DNA of 10,047 bases, from the NCBI RefSeq assembly GCF_003473545.1, contig NZ_QUCM01000039.1:1-10047 (forward strand), read 5' to 3'. A program made the position numbers and the translations under genes. Below, piece by piece: positions 5,778 to 10,047 of the stretch; within the stretch, counting starts at the first letter, position 1, and each line of letters starts with the position of its first letter. Source of the DNA: Clostridium sp. AM22-11AC (GTDB lineage Bacteria > Bacillota > Clostridia > Lachnospirales > Lachnospiraceae). Below the pieces are notes generated by a model that was given only the letters and a program-made list of their open reading frames with translations, did no database searches and had not been told where the DNA came from.

Positions 5778-6131
5778 TTAGCCGATTACGGCATCCTCGG
5801 CTGTAAAATGTTCCAGAGAATTTTCTTTTACCTGAATGCAGATATAAGTAATTCCAGAAATATCGGATGCAAAAAACTGACGCTTTGCAGCAGGTGCGAT
5901 TTTTAGCCAGTCTCCAGTTGAAAGGCTAATTTCTTCTCCATCAATTATGGCTTTGCCGTTACCTGAAAGAATTCCATAGATTTCTTCATTTTCTTTATGA
6001 GAATGAACAAATGGGACATTTGCTCCTGCAGGTAGTTCGTTTAAACTGATTTCTGCACCTGTTAAAGACAACTTTTCATGTAGCTCAATTCGGTTTTCCT
6101 TTCCAATAGTTGTTTTTGTGTAATTTGCCAT
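5778..6131 (-). CDS. Small cupin-domain protein
   Basis: The 117-residue single-domain cupin has motif 1, PFVHSHKENEEIYGILSGNG, at about 40-59. Its metal ligands His43, His45 and Glu50 are in the usual HxH-x4-E pattern. Motif 2 is GDWLKIAPAAKRQFFA (about 73-88), where the usual His is replaced by Arg84, so the metal site may be incomplete or altered. No signal peptide is seen. The start at 6131 (MANYTK) is preferred because an AGGAGGTAT-like site precedes it by a few bases. A longer upstream frame would run through the promoter. It is divergent from an HxlR regulator, a common arrangement in which the regulator controls the neighbour. The substrate is unknown; small-molecule detoxification or redox response would fit the context. 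Confidence 0.88.
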   Translation of the reverse strand: MANYTKTTIGKENRIELHEKLSLTGAEISLNELPAGANVPFVHSHKENEEIYGILSGNGKAIIDGEEISLSTGDWLKIAPAAKRQFFASDISGITYICIQVKENSLEHFTAEDAVIG

Positions 6132-6177
6132 AATAATACCTCCATCGTTAATTTGTAGTTTCTGGTTGCTTGGTATT

Positions 6178-6206
6178 AGTATAGTGTGAGACACATACAA
6201 AAACAA
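6178..6206 (-). promoter_or_regulatory. Promoter of the cupin gene
   Basis: On the minus strand TTGTTT (6201-6206), a 17-base spacer and TATACT (6178-6183) lie about 50 bases upstream of the cupin start. It faces away from the HxlR promoter in a 142-bp shared control region. Confidence 0.6.
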
Positions 6207-6218
6207 GTACGCACCTTT

Positions 6219-6253
6219 TTGTAACTGTACACTCAAAAATGAATGTGTTACAA
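6219..6253. promoter_or_regulatory. Candidate HxlR operator and extended -10 of the HxlR gene
   Basis: TTGTAAC (6219-6225) and GTTACAA (6247-6253) form a perfect 7-bp inverted repeat with a 21-base gap. The right arm overlaps the plus-strand extended -10, TGT followed by TACAAT (6246-6254). A bound dimer there would block the regulator's own promoter. An AGTAC/GTAC pair sits nearby and could be an alternative half-site set. Confidence 0.45.
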
Positions 6254-6273
6254 TAGACTCGGAGGTGAGAATT

Positions 6274-6606
6274 ATGCGAGCAAAAGAAGAATTACCGGAA
6301 TGCCCAGTTGCAACAGCAGTATCTCTTATCGGAGGAAAATGGAAACTGCTGATTTTGCGTAACTTGAAAGAGCGTCCATGGAGATTCAATGAGTTACAAC
6401 GAAGTATAGATGGTATTTCACAAAAGGTTTTGACAGATAGTTTAAGACAAATGATGAGTGATGGGCTGGCATATCGCCACGATTACCATGAGCAGCCACC
6501 GAGAGTTGAATACGGCTTAACGGAACTCGGAACAAAAATGCTTCCAATTGTTAATTCACTTGCTGACTTTGGTAACTACTATAAATCAATTATTGAACAG
6601 AATTAA
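6274..6606 (+). CDS. HxlR-family transcriptional regulator
   Basis: The 110-residue winged-helix protein matches the HxlR family throughout: ECPVATAVSLIGGKWKLLIL, RFNELQRSIDGISQKVLTDS, then YHEQPPRVEYGLTELG. The single N-terminal Cys10 in the CPV motif is the residue that senses thiol or aldehyde stress in characterised relatives such as HypR. The ATG at 6274 is chosen because GGAGGTGA (6261-6268) is correctly spaced for it, whereas the earlier in-frame GTG (6265) lies inside that ribosome binding site. It is divergent from the cupin gene and probably regulates both. Confidence 0.93.
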   Translation: MRAKEELPECPVATAVSLIGGKWKLLILRNLKERPWRFNELQRSIDGISQKVLTDSLRQMMSDGLAYRHDYHEQPPRVEYGLTELGTKMLPIVNSLADFGNYYKSIIEQN

Positions 6607-6690
6607 GGACGTTAGTATTTGAAAAGATCGAACAATCACAGTTTGGAGAATTGAAAAAAACGGAATTTACCTATTAAGACATATAAACTC

Positions 6691-6719
6691 TTGACAATAA
6701 AGCTCCTATATAGTATATT
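6691..6719 (+). promoter_or_regulatory. Strong promoter of the MarR / radical SAM operon
   Basis: Consensus TTGACA (6691-6696), a 17-base spacer and TATATT (6714-6719). The start is expected near 6726, giving a leader of only about 24 bases. Confidence 0.85.
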
Positions 6720-6746
6720 TTTAATAAACTACTATATAGGAGCTTT
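6699..6746 (+). promoter_or_regulatory. Perfect 17-bp inverted repeat, probable MarR operator
   Basis: AAAGCTCCTATATAGTA (6699-6715) is exactly mirrored by TACTATATAGGAGCTTT (6730-6746) around a 14-base centre. Each arm itself contains the palindrome CTATATAG. The left arm fills the -10/-35 spacer and the first bases of the -10. The right arm contains the ribosome binding site AGGAG (6738-6742). A bound regulator would block transcription, and in the RNA only the right arm is present, so this is a DNA site and not a transcript hairpin. Confidence 0.75.
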
Positions 6747-6749
6747 TGC

Positions 6750-7187
6750 ATGGAAATGAATGGAGGATTTCTTGTCACCAAAATAAAACAGCTTGGAGAC
6801 CGGATTTTCGAGAAGATTCTCAGTGAAAAGAATATTGATGCGTTTAATGGAGCCCAGGGACGTATTCTTTATGTGCTGTGGCAGGAGGATGGTATCTCAA
6901 TCAGGTCACTCTCGACTAAATGCGGATTAGCGATAACATCTCTTACTACGATGCTGGAAAGAATGGAAAATCAAGGGCTGATAAGCCGTGTTCAGTCTGA
7001 AACGGACAAAAGGAAAACACTCCTGTTTCTGACTGAGAAAGCACATACCTTAAAGGGCGAGTATGATTCTGTATCTGATGAGATGGGCAATATTTACTAC
7101 AAAGGTTTTTCAAAGGAAGAAATTACCCGGTTTGAGGAATGCCTCGACCGCATCAGAAAGAATCTTGAGGAGTGGCAGAAGTCATGA
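6750..7187 (+). CDS. MarR-family regulator of the radical SAM mobile pair
   Basis: This 145-residue winged-helix protein has the MarR layout. N-terminal dimerisation helices (about 5-45) are followed by the DNA-binding part, SIRSLSTKCGLAITSLTTML, and the wing, ISRVQSETDKRKTLLFLTEK (about 50-98). C-terminal helices rich in Glu/Lys follow. AGGAG precedes the ATG by seven bases. The stop overlaps the next gene's start (ATGA), so the three genes form one operon. The operator encompassing its own promoter predicts autorepression, relieved by an unknown ligand. A single Cys in the recognition region (TKCGL) might be redox sensitive, which is speculation. Confidence 0.92.
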   Translation: MEMNGGFLVTKIKQLGDRIFEKILSEKNIDAFNGAQGRILYVLWQEDGISIRSLSTKCGLAITSLTTMLERMENQGLISRVQSETDKRKTLLFLTEKAHTLKGEYDSVSDEMGNIYYKGFSKEEITRFEECLDRIRKNLEEWQKS

Positions 7188-7873
7188 GTATTTGTATCAA
7201 AGATCAGATTCAGAACATGAATATCGTCATTGGCTGCACAGTGGGGTGTGCATATTGCTATGCCCGCAACAACGTGAAACGCTGGCATATGATTGATGAC
7301 TTCGCTTACCCTGAATTCTTTCCGGGTAAGCTCAAGATGATGGAGAAGAAACGTCCGCAGAACTTTCTTCTTACCGGGATGAGCGATCTCTCCGGATGGA
7401 AGCCGGAATGGAGAGACGAGGTATTTGCAAAGATTCGTGAAAATCCACAGCATCAGTTCCTGTTCCTTACCAAGCGCCCCGATCTGCTGGATTTTGATAC
7501 CGATCTGGAAAACGCATGGTTTGGCGTTACGGTGACGAGGAAAGCAGAACTGTGGCGTATCGACGCCCTTCGGAAAAACATCAGAGCAAAACATTACCAT
7601 GTTACCTTTGAGCCGTTATTCGACGATCCCGGCACAATTGACCTTTCCGGAATCAATTGGATCGTTGTCGGCACCATGACCGGAGCTCAGAGCAGGAAGA
7701 TTCATACGGAGCCGGAATGGGCATGGTCTCTGGCGGACCAGGCACATAAGCTCAGCATTCCGGTGTTTATGAAGGAAGACCTTGTCCCTATCATAGGGGA
7801 TGAAAATATGATTCAGGAAATGCCGGAAGAATTTAATGAAGTGTTAGAGGTACAGAAATCATGGAAGAAGTAA
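7184..7873 (+). CDS. Radical SAM protein, DUF5131/Gp37-like (mobile pair member)
   Basis: The 229-residue protein carries the radical SAM cluster motif CTVGCAYC (Cys18, Cys22, Cys25), which binds a 4Fe-4S cluster and S-adenosylmethionine. Later segments FLLTGMSDLSGW, FLFLTKRPD, WFGVTVT, TFEPLF and WIVVGTMTGAQSR follow the order of the DUF5131 (phage Gp37/Gp68-like) family, whose substrate is unknown. The ATG at 7184 is chosen because it overlaps the regulator stop and has GAGGAG 11 bases upstream. A GTG at 7172 is possible but lies inside that site. The 3' end overlaps the next gene by 13 bases, so translation is probably coupled and the products may act as a pair. Confidence 0.9.
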   Translation: MSICIKDQIQNMNIVIGCTVGCAYCYARNNVKRWHMIDDFAYPEFFPGKLKMMEKKRPQNFLLTGMSDLSGWKPEWRDEVFAKIRENPQHQFLFLTKRPDLLDFDTDLENAWFGVTVTRKAELWRIDALRKNIRAKHYHVTFEPLFDDPGTIDLSGINWIVVGTMTGAQSRKIHTEPEWAWSLADQAHKLSIPVFMKEDLVPIIGDENMIQEMPEEFNEVLEVQKSWKK

Positions 7874-8769
7874 TAAATGGAATCCTCATTCGTGAGGTGG
7901 AAACAAAGAACATCATGACTAAGTCCAGTCTGCCGGTAGGCGGTTACTCGGTCAATCCCTATGTGGGCTGTACACATGCCTGCAAGTATTGCTATGCTTC
8001 TTTTATGAAGCGCTTTACCGGGCACAAGGAGGAATGGGGCACTTTCCTTGATGTGAAGCATTGGCCGGAAATTAAAAATCCGAAGAAATATGCCGGACAG
8101 CGGGTGGTCATCGGTTCTGTGACAGATGGCTACAATCCACAGGAGGAGCAATTCGGGAATACCAGAAAACTTCTGGAGCAGCTGATCGGCAGTGACGCAG
8201 ATATTCTGATCTGCACAAAGTCGGATCTTGTGGTACGGGATATTGATCTGCTGAAGAAGCTTGGACGTGTAACCGTTTCATGGTCGATCAACACACTAGA
8301 TGAAAATTTCAAGAACGATATGGACTCTGCTTCGAGCATTGAGCGCCGTATCTCTGCTATGAAGCAGGTATATGAGGCAGGTATCCGTACAGTCTGTTTC
8401 GTATCCCCGGTATTCCCCGGTATCACGGATTTTGAAGCAATCTTTGAGCGGGTAAAGGATCAGTGCGATCTGTTCTGGCTCGAAAATCTCAATCTTCGAG
8501 GCGGTTTCAAAAAGACAATTATGGATTATATCGCCGGAAAATATCCTGCTCTTGTACCACTTTACGACGAGATCTATAACAAGCATAACCGCAGCTACTT
8601 TGAAGCACTTGAAGTAAAAGCTGAGAAAATGGCTAAGAAGTATGATTGTGCCTTTGTGGATAATGAAATGCCTTACGGCAGAGTCCCGCAGGGACATCCG
8701 GTGATCGTAGATTATTTCTATCATGAGGAAATCCGTGGGACAGAGAATACCGGAAAAAGAAATCGCTAA
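7861..8769 (+). CDS. Radical SAM protein, SPL-like (mobile pair member)
   Basis: The 302-residue protein has the motif CTHACKYC (Cys37, Cys41, Cys44) within NPYVGCTHACKYCYASFMKR, typical of the spore photoproduct lyase-like / COG1533 radical SAM group. Further along are VVIGSVTDGYNPQE (SAM-contact region), ILICTKSDLVVRD, VSWSINTLD, and FVSPVFPGITD. Length and order fit a complete core domain with a C-terminal extension (about 250-302) that contains a conserved-looking DNEMPYGRVPQGHP. It has no DNA photolyase-specific Cys that I can identify, so repair of spore photoproduct is not implied. With the preceding gene and MarR regulator it matches the 'radical SAM mobile pair' cassette I know from annotation, with no established reaction. 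Confidence 0.9.
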   Translation: MEEVINGILIREVETKNIMTKSSLPVGGYSVNPYVGCTHACKYCYASFMKRFTGHKEEWGTFLDVKHWPEIKNPKKYAGQRVVIGSVTDGYNPQEEQFGNTRKLLEQLIGSDADILICTKSDLVVRDIDLLKKLGRVTVSWSINTLDENFKNDMDSASSIERRISAMKQVYEAGIRTVCFVSPVFPGITDFEAIFERVKDQCDLFWLENLNLRGGFKKTIMDYIAGKYPALVPLYDEIYNKHNRSYFEALEVKAEKMAKKYDCAFVDNEMPYGRVPQGHPVIVDYFYHEEIRGTENTGKRNR

Positions 8770-8925
8770 CTTCCAGTTTTACGAACTAAATTGTAACAAA
8801 ATAAAAAGTCGTTTAAAGCTGCCGATTAGCACACAACAGCTTTTTGGGATGATGGTTGTGTTTGCGGCTTACCAGCGATAAACCGTCAACGTATTGATTT
8901 CACTTTAACGGCTGACGCAAACGCA
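8770..8925 (+). other. Structured non-coding region downstream of the radical SAM operon
   Basis: There is no reading frame of note. Complementary segments are nested: ACACAAC with GTTGTGT (about 8830-8861), GCCG with CGGC, GTTTGCG (8860-8866) with CGCAAAC (8916-8922), and CGTCA with TGACG. It could be a folded 3' untranslated region, a small RNA, or the end of the mobile cassette. Confidence 0.4.
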
Positions 8926-8965
8926 AAGAGCACCTCTATACTCAATTGAGTGCAGAGGTGCTCTT
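8926..8965 (+). terminator. Long hairpin, probable operon terminator
   Basis: AAGAGCACCTCT (8926-8937) and AGAGGTGCTCTT (8954-8965) form a perfect 12-bp stem. The loop contains a second palindrome, ACTCAATTGAGT (8940-8951). The downstream tract is only moderately T-rich (TTGTTATTTAT), so termination efficiency is uncertain. Confidence 0.65.
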
Positions 8966-9036
8966 GTTATTTATCATATTCGAAAAGCTAATACAGAGCT
9001 TTTGTCGGGCATACCTGGTATTAGTACGCATTTTCT

Positions 9037-9262
9037 TCAAAGTAGGTGTAGATTTTTCTCGAAACATAGCTTACCAGATAAGCAATAAAAGGCATCAATG
9101 AATCCCATCATGTATGTAAGGCGTTCTTTTGACGTTAGGTAGAAGTTCTCCGTCTTTAGGTACTTTGTACGGGGAGACTGTCCAAACGCCTTGTAAAGCC
9201 CCTTATCGCTTTCTAAGAGTATTCTAAGACCATCATGGTACTGCTCATAGTTTTCAAACGGT
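9037..9262 (-). pseudogene. Unrecognised gene fragment, 5'-truncated
   Basis: The frame entering from the junction near 9260 reads PFENYEQYHDGLRILLESDK, then GLYKAFGQSPRTKYLKTENF and YLTSKERLTYMMGFIDAFYC before TGA. The mixed aromatic/charged composition and the SPRTKYLKTENFYLT block look like real protein. A shifted frame gives YLVSYVSRKIYTYFEENAY to 9021, so a late frameshift is possible. I cannot name the family. Residues upstream of this in the same frame are antisense to the recombinase fragment and are not part of the gene. Confidence 0.4.
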
Positions 9263-9907
9263 CGAGGGATTCTCAAAGTATTCGACCAAGTTCGCAGCAC
9301 CCGACCGGATGCAAAGAGACGAGCGGTTTTCCATGTTACCAAGACGGAAAAAGAAATCGAAGCAAAGACGGACAGAATCTATGTAGCGCCGGAAGTCATT
9401 TTCATGCTCCGTGATTACAAGCTTGTTCAAAATCAGCATAAACAGCTTGCAGGAAACAGCTACATTGATGATGATTTGATATTTGATCATGAGGATGGTA
9501 CGCATATCAGTTCACAATACGCCGATGATATGTTCCGTTCACTCTATGAGCCTTTAGGACTTCCAAAAGTAGACCTGTATAGCCTAAGGCATTTCTCAAT
9601 CACAAAAAAACTTGATTATAACAGGCATGACTATGTGAGCTTGGCTAAGGATACCGCCCATCGTCAGTTGAGTACGATACAGGACTATTACGAAACGCCG
9701 GAGGACAGCGTAAGAATTGATACAGCGAAAGCGATTGGAAAGTTCCTTAGTCGCTCTGGCAAATCGGATTCTGAATCTAAAGTGACAATCTCTCTGGCAG
9801 ATGAAGATTTTGCAAAAAAGCTTGAGGAAGTGGCTTCTGATTCAGCCGGAAAATAGATGCTTGAGTTTGCCATCGCCATGTACGAAAAGAATAATTCGGG
9901 CAAATAA
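9251..9907 (+). pseudogene. Tyrosine recombinase C-terminal half, 5'-truncated, with late TAG
   Basis: From the junction (a TAG lies at 9248-9250) the frame reads GILKVFDQVRSTRPDAKRRA, VFHVTKTEKEIEAK, then RIYVAPEVIFMLRDY, all typical of the middle of a tyrosine recombinase catalytic domain. The second Arg box is present as DLYSLRHFS (Tyr where His is usual), and the nucleophile region is HRQLSTIQDYYETP. The N-terminal arm-binding and core-binding domains and the first catalytic Arg are missing. TAG at 9854-9856 ends the frame, but 16 more codons (ATG CTT GAG to AAA) follow in the same frame to TAA at 9905-9907, reading MLEFAIAMYEKNNSGK, which looks like a continued coding tail. It is unrelated in detail to the integrase at the left. 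Inactive. Confidence 0.75.
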
Positions 9908-9963
9908 AGGTCATCCGACACCAACCGTATTTAACGCCGCTAATCACCTAAAAATTCGGCTAC

Positions 9964-9993
9964 TGTACAAAACCACTGAATTTACTGTATAAT
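9964..9993 (+). promoter_or_regulatory. Possible promoter at the right edge
   Basis: TGTACA (9964-9969), an 18-base spacer and TATAAT (9988-9993) on the plus strand. Any gene it drives would lie outside the window. The -35 is poor. Confidence 0.35.
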
Positions 9994-10047
9994 ACCTGAC
10001 TTTCGGAGTTGAAGTATAAAACATGGTGCTAAGCCAAGGATTAAAAC

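Noticed and set aside
6132..6389. N-terminal extension of the cupin to a 203-residue protein starting at 6389
   Set aside because: It would run over the cupin promoter and antisense to the HxlR gene. The ATG at 6131 has a proper ribosome binding site.
7097..8724. Several minus-strand frames of 98-167 codons opposite the MarR and radical SAM genes
   Set aside because: All are antisense to strongly supported genes and show no protein-like motifs or start signals.
1..10047. CRISPR array or complete insertion sequence
   Set aside because: No regularly spaced repeat-spacer pattern and no intact transposase are present. The repeats seen are short and irregularly spaced.

Overview
The window looks like a patchwork accessory region from a low-GC Gram-positive gut bacterium, most likely a Lachnospiraceae-type Clostridium relative. 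This rests on AT-rich spacers, strong AGGAGG-type ribosome binding sites, a bile-salt-hydrolase-family fragment, an HxlR/cupin pair, and an integrase family I associate with that group. The assignment is from family memory, not from a search.

Left part (1-3110, genes on the minus strand). A 3'-truncated choloylglycine hydrolase (47-598) is followed by a decayed integration module. That module has an intact 237-residue protein with three tandem excisionase-like helix-turn-helix units (1964-2677) and a tyrosine recombinase (905-2020) in the -1 frame. The frame change falls exactly on a canonical A AAA AAG slippery heptamer (2021-2027). The recombinase is also broken by an internal deletion and an amber stop. 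Upstream lies a 41-base tRNA 3' half (3069-3109; anticodon loop fits tRNA-Arg CCT) with its own terminator, amid repeated GGTGCTC/GAGCACC motifs. This is a probable attachment-site area.

Middle part (3110-5760). A gene-free stretch holds a good minus-strand promoter (3371-3399), further GGTGCTC palindromes and three TTGACTTTTCT repeats. Next comes a PBECR4-like putative nuclease (3667-4341). It is preceded by a promoter-to-terminator unit of about 213 nt that appears to encode a highly structured RNA (4357-4569). Two 5'-damaged genes follow: an unknown protein with an HAHAQG motif (4702-5124) and the C-terminal end of an AAA+ ATPase (5353-5664).

Right part (5760-8970). A divergent cupin / HxlR regulator pair (5778-6131 and 6274-6606) shares a compact intergenic control region. 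A tightly packed plus-strand operon follows: an autoregulated MarR-type regulator (6750-7187) whose promoter sits inside a perfect 17-bp inverted repeat, then two radical SAM proteins with overlapping reading frames (7184-7873 and 7861-8769). The gene order matches what I know as the 'radical SAM mobile pair' system, a poorly characterised mobile cassette. A long hairpin closes it (8926-8965).

Right edge (8970-10047). A minus-strand remnant of an unrecognised gene abuts, near 9260, the C-terminal half of a second tyrosine recombinase (9251-9856). The radical SAM cassette is thus flanked by broken recombination genes. In-frame TAG codons interrupt three of the damaged genes, while every complete reading frame ends in TAA or TGA.
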